A stretch of 64,000 nucleotides of DNA from Paenibacillus sp. ACRRX. Lineage in GTDB: Bacteria; Bacillota; Bacilli; Paenibacillales; Paenibacillaceae. The notes beneath the pieces are model-generated. The model was not told the origin of the DNA and did no database searches. It worked only from the letters and a program-made list of their open reading frames with translations. Location: positions 124,001 through 188,000 of the forward strand of contig NZ_JAKRNK010000003.1 in the NCBI RefSeq assembly GCF_022346885.1, written 5' to 3'. Position numbers and translations under genes: made by a program. Shown here piece after piece: positions 46,364-55,510 of this stretch (the first letter of the stretch is position 1; the number at the start of each line of letters is the position of its first letter).

Positions 46364-47524
46364 TTAAGACTCATTTGTGAACGTTGTGTGAAATGAATCT
46401 GGACGTTCCGTTTTCAAGCCAAAACTATGAAGAATCGCACTGACAATACGTTCCGATGCTTTGCCGTCGCCATAAGGATTAGCTGCTTTGCTCATACGAG
46501 CATACGTTGTTTCATCCTGCAGCAGCGCCTTTGAACGCTCATACACTTGAGCTTCATCAGTACCTACCAATTCTAACGTTCCAGCCTCGATGCCTTCCGG
46601 TCGTTCGGTAGTTTCACGAAGCACGAGCACAGGTATGCCAAAAGACGGTGCTTCCTCTTGAAGTCCGCCTGAATCGGTCAATATGAGATGAGTATGCGGG
46701 TAGAAGTTATGCAAATCCACTACATCAAGCGGTTCAATCAGCTTAATGCGGGGATGGTTCCCTAGCATCTCGTGGGCCGGTTCGCGTACAGCTGGGCTTG
46801 GATGCACCGGATACACAATCGCTACATCTTCGAACTCGTCCGCTATGCGGCGAACAGCACGGAAGATATTCCGGTGAGGCTCGCCTTGAGATTCACGACG
46901 ATGCGCCGTCATGAGAATCAGGCGTTTCCCTTGAGCCCAGTCTAACACTTCATGTTGATAATCGGAACGTACTGTATATTGAAACACATCCGTTACAGTG
47001 TTGCCTGTGACATATATCGATGAATCTTTTTTGTTTTCTTGTCTTAAGTTGTTCGCCGACCATTCGGTAGGTGAAAAATGTAAATCAGCGATAACACCTG
47101 TAAGCTGGCGATTCATTTCTTCTGGGAAAGGCGATTGCTTGTTCCATGTACGCAAGCCAGCTTCTACATGCCCCACTTGAATCTGCTGCATAAACGCGGC
47201 ATAGCTCGCCAGAAACGTTGTAAGCGTGTCTCCGTGCACCAGTACGATATCCGGCTTCGCCTCTTCAAGTACAGGTTGCAAGCCTTGCAACACTCGTATC
47301 GTAATATCATTTAACGATTGACGTTGCTGCATAATGTCCAAATCATAATCAGGTTTGATGTCAAACACTTCCAATACCTGATCCAACATTTGGCGATGTT
47401 GAGCAGTCACACATACCACCGATTCGATCTGATCCGGGTGCTTTTGCAGCTCCAAAATGAGCGGAGCCATCTTAATTGCCTCTGGTCGGACGCCAAAAAT
47501 CGTCATCACTTTTACTTTACGCAT
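46364..47524 (-). CDS. wecB: UDP-N-acetylglucosamine 2-epimerase (non-hydrolysing)
   Basis: The enzyme interconverts UDP-GlcNAc and UDP-ManNAc, supplying ManNAc for the wall polymer made by TagO and TagA in this window. The 386-residue protein has the family motifs IFGVRPEAIKMAPLI (about residues 8-22), VHGDTLTTFLA, GHVEAGLRTWNKQSPFPEEM and LTDSGGLQEEAPSFGIPVLV. I chose the ATG at 47524 (MRKVKVMTIFG) with GGAGG 9 bases upstream. A strong hairpin lies 28 bases before the start. In Bacillus the gene is called mnaA. Confidence 0.95.
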   Translation of the reverse strand: MRKVKVMTIFGVRPEAIKMAPLILELQKHPDQIESVVCVTAQHRQMLDQVLEVFDIKPDYDLDIMQQRQSLNDITIRVLQGLQPVLEEAKPDIVLVHGDTLTTFLASYAAFMQQIQVGHVEAGLRTWNKQSPFPEEMNRQLTGVIADLHFSPTEWSANNLRQENKKDSSIYVTGNTVTDVFQYTVRSDYQHEVLDWAQGKRLILMTAHRRESQGEPHRNIFRAVRRIADEFEDVAIVYPVHPSPAVREPAHEMLGNHPRIKLIEPLDVVDLHNFYPHTHLILTDSGGLQEEAPSFGIPVLVLRETTERPEGIEAGTLELVGTDEAQVYERSKALLQDETTYARMSKAANPYGDGKASERIVSAILHSFGLKTERPDSFHTTFTNES

Positions 47525-47551
47525 GTGTAAATCCTCCATCAAATGGTAGTC

Positions 47552-47596
47552 TATGCCAGCCTGGCTGCCGTAAGTACGGCAGCCAGGCTAGGCATA
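47552..47596. repeat. near-perfect 21-bp hairpin between upp and wecB
   Basis: TATGCC-AGCCTGGCTGCCGTA and TACGGCAGCCAGGCT-A-GGCATA pair with one bulged A and a tiny loop. There is no U-tract on either side. It could be a Rho-independent terminator lacking its tail, an RNase target or an operator upstream of wecB. Confidence 0.7.
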
Positions 47597-47605
47597 CTCT
47601 AGTTA

Positions 47606-48235
47606 TTATTTCGTACCGAACAATCGATCTCCAGCATCTCCGAGACCTGGTACTATGTAACCGTGGTCATCTAGGCGCTCGTCCAGTGCAGCCAAGTAAA
47701 TATCAACATCTGGATGTGCTTCTTGTACCGCCTTTACCCCTTCAGGCGCTGCGATCAGACACATTAGTTTGATTTGAGTACATTGGCGTTTCTTAAGTAC
47801 ATCAATGGCTGCAATTGCTGAACCCCCTGTGGCCAGCATAGGATCAATGACGATAAGTTGACGCTCTTGAACGTCCGTAGGCAGCTTTGTATAATACTCT
47901 ACTGGCATTAACGTTTCCGGGTCACGGAACAAACCGACATGCCCGATTTTGGCACCTGGAATCAGCTTAACTACACCTTCTACCATACCTAGACCAGCAC
48001 GGAGAATCGGAATAAGCCCGAGCATCCGTCCAGATATGACTTTACATTCTGTTGTAGCTACAGGCGTCTCTACAGTGATGGTATCCAGCTTGAGCTCACG
48101 TGTAATTTCGTACGCCATGAGTGTTGCCACTTCGTCCACAAGTTCACGAAAATCTTTCGTATTCGTGCGCTTGTCACGAATTAAGGTTACTTTGTGCTGA
48201 ATTAAAGGATGATCGCAAATGACTAATTTGCCCAT
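47606..48235 (-). CDS. upp: uracil phosphoribosyltransferase
   Basis: Upp makes UMP from uracil and PRPP in pyrimidine salvage. The 209-residue product has the N-terminal [23 protein letters not shown] (split) and the PRPP-binding motif [15 protein letters not shown] (about residues 128-142), plus [13 protein letters not shown] at the C-terminus, all standard. In Bacillus, glyA-upp order is conserved. Confidence 0.97.
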   Translation of the reverse strand: MGKLVICDHPLIQHKVTLIRDKRTNTKDFRELVDEVATLMAYEITRELKLDTITVETPVATTECKVISGRMLGLIPILRAGLGMVEGVVKLIPGAKIGHVGLFRDPETLMPVEYYTKLPTDVQERQLIVIDPMLATGGSAIAAIDVLKKRQCTQIKLMCLIAAPEGVKAVQEAHPDVDIYLAALDERLDDHGYIVPGLGDAGDRLFGTK

Positions 48236-48498
48236 ACAATTATGTCCCTCCGCTATTTACTCTCATTGATGACTGACGATTTGATTCGTACAAACAGGCT
48301 CTATTATAACATTCATCGGCAGGAACTGCACATGATCGCTTCTCTTTAAGCAAGCTACACCTCATGTTGTTCACACTTCGTCAACACTTATGTCCCCTTC
48401 ATCCGTACCATATATTTGTAAGCAAACCTGAGACTGCTTATACATTTGCGTACAAAAGAACTATTGGGAACGCTAAAAATGCTAGCCCGCTGGAACTA

Positions 48499-49620
48499 TT
48501 AGTCCGAAGAACCACATCCTGCGCCGCATGAGGAAGAACTGCCTCCACCGTCAGAAGAACTGCAATCAGAGCTGCTATAATCACTGCTGCACCCAGAACT
48601 TGAACAATTCGAATTATGCCGCTTATCGCTTTCTGACACATCCTCCGTAATAATTGAACGATCCATACGCTCGTTATGCTCTATCGCAGCTGCCACCTCT
48701 TCATAGTGGTCAAAAGTCATATAAGATCCTACCACCATTAAAAGTGAAGAGCTGTACCATAAATGATCATAACTCGCATTCGCGGGACACTCCGCCTCAC
48801 TTCTATCTCCATATAAAGAGTCTGAACCTGAGCGTATCCTGATCTGATCCATATCAGGTACCTTTGTCGTGCTCTTGGCTTGTGTCACTTGATCCTTTGC
48901 TCGCTGTATTAAGAATCGAATCGCACTTAAAACTTCTGGGTATCGTTCAGCAGTATCTCGGCGGAATACGTGATCCAACAGTTCATCTTCCGAATCCTCG
49001 GCCAACTGCTCCAAAAGTTCCGGCTCAAGCGGATGACGGAAAAATGCACCCCATAGCATCCGTGTATAAGGCGTAGGCCCAAACAATTGACTATAAACCC
49101 AATCAAACCATGCCCGCAGACCAGGAGTCGGCGTAGTTTCTGGCGCCGGCTGGTGGTGTATCTTAACACCGATATACCGTGCTGACCATTGGTCATAATC
49201 AGAGGTGAACATAAGCATCTCATGCCACATTTCATCTATTTTACGACTAAACATCGGGGCTTCCTTGAGCACAGCGCAGAGAATAAAATAACGATCTAAT
49301 TCTAGCTTTCGCCAACCGTATTCCTCGTCTGTTATATTCGTATTGTCAGCTAGTACTCTTAGTTTTAACCTCTCCTCATATGTAGAGTACCAGCTCCGCT
49401 CATACCGAAGCACTAATGGGTAGACTGGGTCATCCACGCTGCTGCCCAGATGTTCCGGTGCGCGACCCGTAAATACATTATTTCGAGTGCGTGATCTTGC
49501 TGAGCGTGCACTACCTGGACGTCTGGATCTATCATTCCTGTATTTACTGGCACCTTTTCCTCCTAAGAGGATAATACCTAATACAGCCCCCACGACTAGA
49601 ACTAAAGCCACATATCCCAT
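48499..49620 (-). CDS. membrane protein with Ser/Cys-rich tail, distantly TIGR04222-like
   Basis: I do not recognise a named gene. The 373-residue product begins with a membrane helix (GYVALVLVVGAVLGIILLGG) and then a basic Arg/Ser stretch. The middle (about residues 145-185) contains MWHEMLMFTSDYDQWSARY followed by IHHQPAPE. This WH...Y...G..IHH pattern recalls TIGR04222 and plant GRDP-like domains. The last 35 residues are almost only Ser, Cys, Gly and Asp (CSSSGCSSDYSSSDCSSSD). TIGR04222 proteins also end in Gly/Cys-rich tails, so the kinship is plausible, though inferred. I chose the ATG at 49620 (MGYVALV) with GGGGGG 7 bases upstream. It lies alone between upp and glyA. Confidence 0.7.
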   Translation of the reverse strand: MGYVALVLVVGAVLGIILLGGKGASKYRNDRSRRPGSARSARSRTRNNVFTGRAPEHLGSSVDDPVYPLVLRYERSWYSTYEERLKLRVLADNTNITDEEYGWRKLELDRYFILCAVLKEAPMFSRKIDEMWHEMLMFTSDYDQWSARYIGVKIHHQPAPETTPTPGLRAWFDWVYSQLFGPTPYTRMLWGAFFRHPLEPELLEQLAEDSEDELLDHVFRRDTAERYPEVLSAIRFLIQRAKDQVTQAKSTTKVPDMDQIRIRSGSDSLYGDRSEAECPANASYDHLWYSSSLLMVVGSYMTFDHYEEVAAAIEHNERMDRSIITEDVSESDKRHNSNCSSSGCSSDYSSSDCSSSDGGGSSSSCGAGCGSSD

Positions 49621-49797
49621 TTCTAATCCCCCCGCGAGTTTAGATCCAATTCTATTGGCTTGCATATTAACGGAGCTCTTTCTGGTGCACAACCTTTAGC
49701 GGCTACATTATCTTTTAATCCATACGCTGTCAATTGAAAAATAGTTCCTTTGTTCCGTCACAAACTAAACTACTAGAGGGAAGTACATAAACCCATA

Positions 49798-49845
49798 GTA
49801 AAACGGGCTGACCCACTGCCATGTGTATGGCGATTGGGTCAGCCC
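49798..49845 (-). terminator. Rho-independent terminator after glyA
   Basis: GGGCTGACCCA (49805-49815) pairs perfectly with TGGGTCAGCCC (49835-49845), with an inner GCCAT/ATGGC stem. The minus-strand RNA then has UUUU. It closes rpiB-ywlG-glyA. Confidence 0.92.
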
Positions 49846-49863
49846 TTGATGGTATACAATCAA

Positions 49864-51114
49864 TTAATACTTCAGCTCGGGATACAAAGGATATTGATCC
49901 GTCAAGGCTCGCACCATTCCACGAGCTTCGCTTAATATAGCCTCATCGGTCGGATTTTTAAGCGTCAGAGCAATAATTTCGCCAATCTTCGTCATCGCGG
50001 GCTCATCCATACCGCGTGAAGTAGCCGCAGGTGTACCAATTCGAATGCCACTCGTTACAAATGGACTTGTAGGATCAAATGGAATTGCATTTTTATTCAC
50101 AGTGATACCTACCGAATCCAGCACTTTTTCGGCATCTTTACCTGTAATGTTAATGTTGCGCGTATCAATAAGCATCAAGTGATTGTCCGTTCCGCCTGAC
50201 ACAAGGTTCAGTCCTTGGGCCACGAGGGATTCAGCCAACACTTGTGCATTCTTAACCACTTGCTCCGCATAAGTCTTAAATGAAGGCTGAAGTGCTTCAC
50301 CAAGTGCTACTGCTTTGGATGCAATCACATGCATCAGCGGGCCACCTTGCGTACCAGGGAATACCGCTTTGTCAATTGCCTGTGCCCATGCCTTACGACA
50401 CAAGATCATACCTCCACGTGGTCCACGAAGCGTCTTATGTGTCGTCGTCGTTACAAAGTGTGCATGAGGTACTGGACTTGGATGTAAACCAGCAGCTACA
50501 AGACCTGCAATGTGAGCCATGTCTACCATAAACAAGGCACCTACATCATTAGCGATAGCAGCAAGCTTCTCAAAATCGATTACACGCGGATATGCACTGG
50601 CTCCTGCTACTATCATCTTAGGGCGGTGTTTGAACGCGGCTTTGCGAACATCATCATAGTCGATACGGAATGTTTCTTCGTTAACACCATAGGCTACGAA
50701 GTTGTACAGCAAGCCGGACGCATTAACGGGACTGCCGTGCGTGAGATGACCGCCATGCGCCAGGTTCATACCAAGAACCGTATCACCCGGTTGAAGTGCA
50801 GCCAGATATACAGCCATGTTGGCTTGAGCACCGGAATGCGGCTGGACGTTTACATGTTCAGCACCAAACAGCTCTTTTGCGCGATCACGTGCGATATCTT
50901 CTACGATATCTACATGCTCACATCCACCGTAATAACGGCGGCCCGGATAACCCTCTGCGTATTTGTTAGTCAATACCGTACCCATCGCTTCAATTACTGC
51001 TTCACTAACAATATTCTCGGATGCGATAAGCTCAATGTTGTGGCGTTGACGTTGAAGCTCCAAATTCATAGCTTCCAATACGGCTGGATCTTGCTGTCTC
51101 AATTGTTCAACCAT
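49864..51114 (-). CDS. glyA: serine hydroxymethyltransferase
   Basis: This PLP enzyme converts serine and tetrahydrofolate to glycine and methylene-tetrahydrofolate, the main source of one-carbon units. The 416-residue protein has the PLP Lys in [18 protein letters not shown] (about residue 226), and the N-terminal [19 protein letters not shown] and [19 protein letters not shown] chose the ATG at 51114 with GGAGGG 9 bases upstream. It is the third gene of the unit behind the ZTP riboswitch, which fits its role in folate metabolism. Confidence 0.97.
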   Translation of the reverse strand: MVEQLRQQDPAVLEAMNLELQRQRHNIELIASENIVSEAVIEAMGTVLTNKYAEGYPGRRYYGGCEHVDIVEDIARDRAKELFGAEHVNVQPHSGAQANMAVYLAALQPGDTVLGMNLAHGGHLTHGSPVNASGLLYNFVAYGVNEETFRIDYDDVRKAAFKHRPKMIVAGASAYPRVIDFEKLAAIANDVGALFMVDMAHIAGLVAAGLHPSPVPHAHFVTTTTHKTLRGPRGGMILCRKAWAQAIDKAVFPGTQGGPLMHVIASKAVALGEALQPSFKTYAEQVVKNAQVLAESLVAQGLNLVSGGTDNHLMLIDTRNINITGKDAEKVLDSVGITVNKNAIPFDPTSPFVTSGIRIGTPAATSRGMDEPAMTKIGEIIALTLKNPTDEAILSEARGMVRALTDQYPLYPELKY

Positions 51115-51187
51115 AAGTTCAAACCCTCCCAAGTATAATTTACCTTATAAATGCAACGCGTAGGCGTAAAGGTTACGACGGAACTTG

Positions 51188-51781
51188 TTATTCACAAGAC
51201 AGCTGTTGTGCATTCGTGTCCGATGGGTGGTAAACAGCACGTTCCCCGCCAATTAGCTTAGGCCGTGTCATCGCCATTGTCACTCTTGCGGCACCAATGG
51301 ATCGGACGGAAGTGCGCAGCGGAACAGCTACCCGTTTTAAATGCATACCAATCAAAGTCTCTCCAATATCAATACCAGCATCTGCGGATATCGTCTCTAC
51401 CAGACAAGGTGAAGCGAAGTGCGTATAAGCTGCAGCAGCCATCGAACCCCCTGCCCTTGGTACCGGGACAGCACTGACTTCATCAAGTCGCAAAGTCTCA
51501 CAGGTGGTACGTTCAACTACAAGCGCTCGGTTCAAGTGCTCACAGCATTGATAAGCCAATTGGACGCTGTACTTAGTTCGAAGCAGTTCAAGACCTGCAT
51601 ACAACGCAGAGGCAAGCTCGATCGTTCCGGAGGTACCAATACGTTGTCCAATTACCTCGCTTGTGCTGCATCCGATAATAACTAACTGGCCTGGTGACAA
51701 TTTGGCTGCATCTGCCAACACATGTGCCGCAGCTTCCGCTTCTGCATGGATTTGCCGTATATAATCTGGTTGCGTCATCAC
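51188..51781 (-). CDS. ywlG: UPF0340 / TIGR01440 family protein (YwlG-like)
   Basis: The 197-residue protein matches the YwlG family by length, by position between rpiB and glyA and by the pattern GQLVIIGCSTSEVIGQRIGTSG (split around residues 31-50), YQCCEHLNRALVVER and VPRAGGSMAAAAY. Function is unknown. Stop and start are about 70 bases from glyA and 12 bases from rpiB, so they are co-transcribed. Confidence 0.9.
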   Translation of the reverse strand: MMTQPDYIRQIHAEAEAAAHVLADAAKLSPGQLVIIGCSTSEVIGQRIGTSGTIELASALYAGLELLRTKYSVQLAYQCCEHLNRALVVERTTCETLRLDEVSAVPVPRAGGSMAAAAYTHFASPCLVETISADAGIDIGETLIGMHLKRVAVPLRTSVRSIGAARVTMAMTRPKLIGGERAVYHPSDTNAQQLSCE

Positions 51782-51793
51782 TTTTCCTCCATT

Positions 51794-52252
51794 CTAAGGA
51801 GTAGAGTGATAGGTTTGCTCAATCTGTTCGACCTTGCGAAGACGGCCGACATGACGCTCACCTTGACTGAAATCTGTCGTAAGCCAGGTGCGAACGATTT
51901 CTTGTGCAAGCCCAGGACCTATAACGCGTTCCCCAAGGGCAATTACGTTGGTGTCATTATGTTCCCGTGTTGCTTTCGCAGAGAACAGGTCATGAACTAG
52001 TGCACAGCGCACTCCGCGTACTTTATTGGCTGCGATCGACATGCCGATCCCAGTGCCGCATATAAGCACCCCACGGTCTGCTTCCTGCTTGGCAACCATC
52101 TCAGCTACTGGCAACGCATAATCCGGATAATCCACGGAAGTAGAGCAGTCGCATCCCAAGTCCACCACTTCATGTCCAAGCTGTTCGATCACCGCAATGA
52201 TATCCTGCTTCAGATTCACGCCGGCATGATCGGCGCCAATTGCAATCTTCAT
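51794..52252 (-). CDS. rpiB: ribose-5-phosphate isomerase B
   Basis: RpiB interconverts ribose-5-phosphate and ribulose-5-phosphate. The 152-residue product has IAIGADHAGVNLKQDI, the catalytic Cys in LICGTGIGMSIAANKVRGVR and the Arg/His segment HDLFSAKATREHNDTNVIALG (split). Being first behind the ZTP riboswitch, it links the pentose-phosphate supply of PRPP to purine and folate demand. Related LacA/LacB-type isomerases are less likely given the ywlG-glyA context. Confidence 0.95.
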   Translation of the reverse strand: MKIAIGADHAGVNLKQDIIAVIEQLGHEVVDLGCDCSTSVDYPDYALPVAEMVAKQEADRGVLICGTGIGMSIAANKVRGVRCALVHDLFSAKATREHNDTNVIALGERVIGPGLAQEIVRTWLTTDFSQGERHVGRLRKVEQIEQTYHSTP

Positions 52253-52455
52253 TTGTTGTTCCCTCCTGTATCGTTAGTCGTGCATACCTGCATCCTATTA
52301 TACCCGAACCAAAGGATTGGATCAGTCAAGCCCTGTCGGCCATCTTGCATCCCTTTCCTTATCACTCACAGGCAAACAATGCCGCACGGAAAAAGGCTTG
52401 TCAGACACCTCTATTATAACTAATTTTCGGAGGAAAGGTGTTATATCTTTACTTG

Positions 52456-52503
52456 TAAAAAAACAAAAAAGAGCACAAGTATGTTCGAAAACATACCTTG
52501 CTC
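52456..52503 (-). terminator. Rho-independent terminator of the ZTP riboswitch
   Basis: GAGCACAAGTATGTT (from 52471) and AACATACCTTGCTC (to 52503) pair with a short loop. A long U-rich run follows on the minus strand (A's from 52457 to 52470). It lies immediately after the aptamer and about 200 bases before rpiB, where a transcriptional switch would place it. Confidence 0.9.
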
Positions 52504-52504
52504 C

Positions 52505-52580
52505 TCTGCCCAGGCGACCGGCCGTATCGTTCGATGCTCCATCGTGGTTTCATCCACTCTTGTCGCCAGTTACATCGAAC
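52505..52580 (-). promoter_or_regulatory. ZTP (pfl motif) riboswitch controlling rpiB-ywlG-glyA
   Basis: The minus-strand RNA has GTTCGATG (52580-52573) pairing with CATCGAAC (52536-52529) as P1, AACUGGCG (about 52571-52564) as the conserved internal sequence, GTGG-ATGAAA-CCAC as the hairpin, and the late CGCCUGGGCA (about 52516-52507). The ACUGGCG and GCCUGGGCA pair is the hallmark of pfl/ZTP riboswitches, which sense ZTP/ZMP when folate runs short. A terminator follows at once. In this arrangement ligand binding should prevent termination and raise expression of glyA. Confidence 0.9.
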
Positions 52581-52628
52581 CCGTGTTTGGATAGCAAAAT
52601 CATAACGCATTACGAAAACAAACGCAAT

Positions 52629-53210
52629 TTATTTTTTTATAAGCTTGTCCAGCAAAAGCTGCAGCGATTCTTTTATATCTTCTGCCGTCTGTACATACTG
52701 CTCCAGTGAACCACCGTATGGATCAGCAATGTCTGTTCCCGGTGCCTGCTGTTGAAGCTGGTTTAGCAGCCGCATCTCCTCTGGAGTAGGCTGCTCCCCC
52801 ATCGCCAGCTTTAATTGCAGCTCGGCAATCAAGGCGTGCATTTGCTCTTGCGCCATTAGGGCACCTTCATCTGTACTCACATATTCTTTAAGTGTGTACA
52901 CCTTGTCCGCTGCTTGCGGATACCGCTGCAAGACATGCTGTTTATGACCGAGTGTCAGAGTTAGGATCAAATCTGCCCACGCCACTGTCGATGACGCCAA
53001 CCCTTGTGAATGAAAGGCTTCATTAGACATCTTCCATTTCTCCAAGACGCTGCGCGCGTGTTCCGACATCGGTGCATCTCCCCAGGCCGACACCCCCGCT
53101 GAACGCACTTCCACATCTACGCCTCTCTCATGTGCCAAGTGACGAAGCATCGACTCCGCCATCGGACTTCGGCACGTGTTGCCAGTGCATACAAACAAAA
53201 TGCGCGTCAT
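52629..53210 (-). CDS. ywlE: low-molecular-weight protein arginine phosphatase (YwlE type)
   Basis: The 193-residue protein has the LMW phosphatase P-loop at its N-terminus, FVCTGNTCRSPMAES. The Thr in CTGNTCRS is the mark of protein-arginine phosphatases that reverse McsB marking of proteins for Clp degradation. The acid Asp is in GTDIADPYGGSLEQY. It is about 40 residues longer than Bacillus subtilis YwlE: a Gln/Glu/Leu-rich helix (residues about 115-155) is inserted before the Asp motif. Its place near rpiB matches other Bacillales. Confidence 0.93.
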   Translation of the reverse strand: MTRILFVCTGNTCRSPMAESMLRHLAHERGVDVEVRSAGVSAWGDAPMSEHARSVLEKWKMSNEAFHSQGLASSTVAWADLILTLTLGHKQHVLQRYPQAADKVYTLKEYVSTDEGALMAQEQMHALIAELQLKLAMGEQPTPEEMRLLNQLQQQAPGTDIADPYGGSLEQYVQTAEDIKESLQLLLDKLIKK

Positions 53211-53296
53211 GTCATGTCCCCTCCGCTGCTATTAATGAAGCAGACACATCGATAGTCGATCATCTGCATGTACGTTCTACTTTATGATACACGATT

Positions 53297-53863
53297 TTAG
53301 CTGGGCAATAAAAACAACACGCCAAAAGTCAATAGAATGGCGCCCCCAGCCGCTTCCCCGTACTCGCCTAAATGTTGGCCAACCTGAGTACCAAGCTTCA
53401 GACCTAGTATAGACATAAGTCCTCCCAGCAAGCCAAAAGCTGTTATGGTCATAAACATATTCGATTGATACATCCCTAGCGACACACCAACAGAGAAAGA
53501 ATCCACACTCACACTCAGTGCAAATAACATGGTTCCTACTAAGCTAGATGTATCGATCCACCCCGAAGATTCACCCTTAAAAGAACTATATACCATATGA
53601 GCACCCAGCATAACCAATAGAGCTCCTGCCGCTAGTACAGTAATTTGTCCAAGTATAGCGCTCATCCATATCCCCGTCAGAATGCCTAACAGCGGCATGG
53701 CAATATGAAACAAGGCAATCATGAAGCTGATACGAAGCATATCCCTGCCTCTAACCCCTTTTATCCCGATGCCCAGGCACAAAGAAAAAGCATCAAAGCC
53801 AAGTGCAAGCGCCATAACCATTATCGTCAACCATTGGCCAATCGGTATAGACGTAATCCACAT
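53297..53863 (-). CDS. mntP: manganese efflux pump MntP family
   Basis: The 188-residue protein has six hydrophobic helices in two related halves. Each half has a conserved membrane Asp motif: ALGFDAFSLCLGIGIKG in the first and SVSVDSFSVGVSLGM in the second. This is the MntP/YtaF-type arrangement for Mn export. I chose the ATG at 53863 (MWITSIPIG) with AAGGAGAG upstream; the reading from 53983 is longer than the family. In Bacillus ywlD is at this position. Confidence 0.9.
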   Translation of the reverse strand: MWITSIPIGQWLTIMVMALALGFDAFSLCLGIGIKGVRGRDMLRISFMIALFHIAMPLLGILTGIWMSAILGQITVLAAGALLVMLGAHMVYSSFKGESSGWIDTSSLVGTMLFALSVSVDSFSVGVSLGMYQSNMFMTITAFGLLGGLMSILGLKLGTQVGQHLGEYGEAAGGAILLTFGVLFLLPS

Positions 53864-54016
53864 GGTTTTGTCTCTCCTTGTCCCAGCGTTTTTATCAACG
53901 TATGCGGTCAAGGAAGCAAACATACCTTCATCTAAAGTTGTGGAAAATGATATCGCCGGTGTCTCTATGCATTCCGCGATCACTATTCATTCTTGCTCAT
54001 CTACAAAGGCCTAGCT

Positions 54017-55357
54017 TTACAGAACTTGAACAATTCGATGTCCCGCCGCCTTCACAAGGCGATTCATGACCGCCAGCCCTATTCCTTCGGTTGGGCAAGC
54101 TTCCGCGAGAATGTAGGTGACGCCTGCGTCATCGAAACGACGCAAGGCACTATATAGTAATTGAGCAGCTTGATTCAGCTCGCTCAAGCTGCCCAGCTCT
54201 GCGACAACATCGGCGCGGTATCGATCGGTATGCTCGCGGAATGCGAGGACGCCGGTCGTTTCTCCGCGGCGCTTGGCGTCAGCAATGTCGGCCTGTATGT
54301 AGGCCGATATGGCGTCAGCAGAGGCGCCCCGCACGATACACATAACACCCGTTGGTGCGTAGTGTGTATACTTCATTCCAGGTGAGCGAGGAGCCTCAGT
54401 GGAAGCGGCAACGTTAGTGTCGTCACTGTTGCTCGTGAATAGTTCTAATTCATGCTCGTATGTTGATAATCTGTTTGGCTCGCTGATTTGCTCTATGCTT
54501 GATTCAACTATAGCTGTTGATACAGAATTTGATTCTATCTTTGAATCCGCCACTGGGGTGACGACAGTCGAATCCACACCAGGAGCTGCACTCGTGTTTG
54601 GCACCCGCTCCATCAAACCGTGATGCAGCATGCCTCCCTCCGGGTCGACTGCTGGATCAATCGTTACCTGCGAACAGAACTCTTGCAGCATCGCAAGGGT
54701 AACGCCGCCAGGACGAAGCACGTGCACACGGTCACCATGTACCTCTACCACCGTTGACTCTACGCCTACACCTGTCGGCCCTCCGTCTACAATACCAGCT
54801 ATGCGCCCGTCCAAGTCCTCCATCACATGCGCCGCAGTCGTCGGACTTGGGCGCCCTGACCGATTCGCGCTTGGCGCAGCAATTGGACATCCCGCCGCGC
54901 GTATAAGCCGCCGCGCCACCGCATGATCCGGCATACGTACGGCAACGGTTGCGAGCCCAGCTGTTACTTTAGGCGATACTGCACCTTGACGAACAGGCAG
55001 CACTAACGTTAAAGGCCCAGGCCAAAAACGTTCCATCAGGTGGCTTACCAATTCGTTATATGGCTGTACTAGCAGTTCTACCTCTGATTGATCTGCTACA
55101 TGGACGATCAATGGATTATCTGATGGGCGTCCTTTGGCATAAAATATTTGCTCAACTGCCGCAGTCGACGTTGCATCTGCGCCAAGACCATACACAGTCT
55201 CTGTAGGAAAGGCCACCGTCTGGCCTTGCGCAAGCAGTTGAGCCGCTTCTTGAATTGCCTGTTCCTGCTCGCTTTTTGTGTGTGCTGTTAATGGCCAGCA
55301 GCGTGTGTTTACCTGTGTCGCAGCTTGACCATATTGTGGCTGTTCCTTCTTGTTCAT
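54017..55357 (-). CDS. ywlC: threonylcarbamoyl-AMP synthase (Sua5/YwlC) with extended linker
   Basis: Sua5 makes threonylcarbamoyl-AMP for t6A at position 37 of tRNAs. The YrdC domain (about residues 30-215) has TVAFPTETVYGLGADA, the KGRPSDNPL stretch and PSANRSGRPSPT. The C-terminal Sua5 domain starts near residue 325 (GMKYTHYAPTG). Between them lies a low-complexity linker of about 100 residues, rich in Ser, Thr, Val and Glu, so the protein (446) is about 100 residues longer than Bacillus subtilis YwlC. A dyad and a possible promoter lie 120-180 bases upstream. Confidence 0.94.
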   Translation of the reverse strand: MNKKEQPQYGQAATQVNTRCWPLTAHTKSEQEQAIQEAAQLLAQGQTVAFPTETVYGLGADATSTAAVEQIFYAKGRPSDNPLIVHVADQSEVELLVQPYNELVSHLMERFWPGPLTLVLPVRQGAVSPKVTAGLATVAVRMPDHAVARRLIRAAGCPIAAPSANRSGRPSPTTAAHVMEDLDGRIAGIVDGGPTGVGVESTVVEVHGDRVHVLRPGGVTLAMLQEFCSQVTIDPAVDPEGGMLHHGLMERVPNTSAAPGVDSTVVTPVADSKIESNSVSTAIVESSIEQISEPNRLSTYEHELELFTSNSDDTNVAASTEAPRSPGMKYTHYAPTGVMCIVRGASADAISAYIQADIADAKRRGETTGVLAFREHTDRYRADVVAELGSLSELNQAAQLLYSALRRFDDAGVTYILAEACPTEGIGLAVMNRLVKAAGHRIVQVL

Positions 55358-55476
55358 CTATACTCCGCCCTTAGCAATGAAAGAAGATGCCGACAGGGGT
55401 CCGACATCTCCTTTTATATCATTTATTTGGTAATCCTGTATCTATCAACAAAGCCTATAACGTCCAAATTCCCTTT

Positions 55477-55499
55477 AAAACATGCAAAGTGCATGTTTT
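55477..55499. promoter_or_regulatory. perfect palindrome upstream of sua5, candidate operator
   Basis: AAAACATGCA-AAG-TGCATGTTTT has perfect 10-base arms. It lies just downstream of the possible promoter TATAAT at 55511-55516, where a repressor would act. No known regulator is assigned. Confidence 0.5.
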
Positions 55500-55510
55500 G
55501 CAATAAAATT

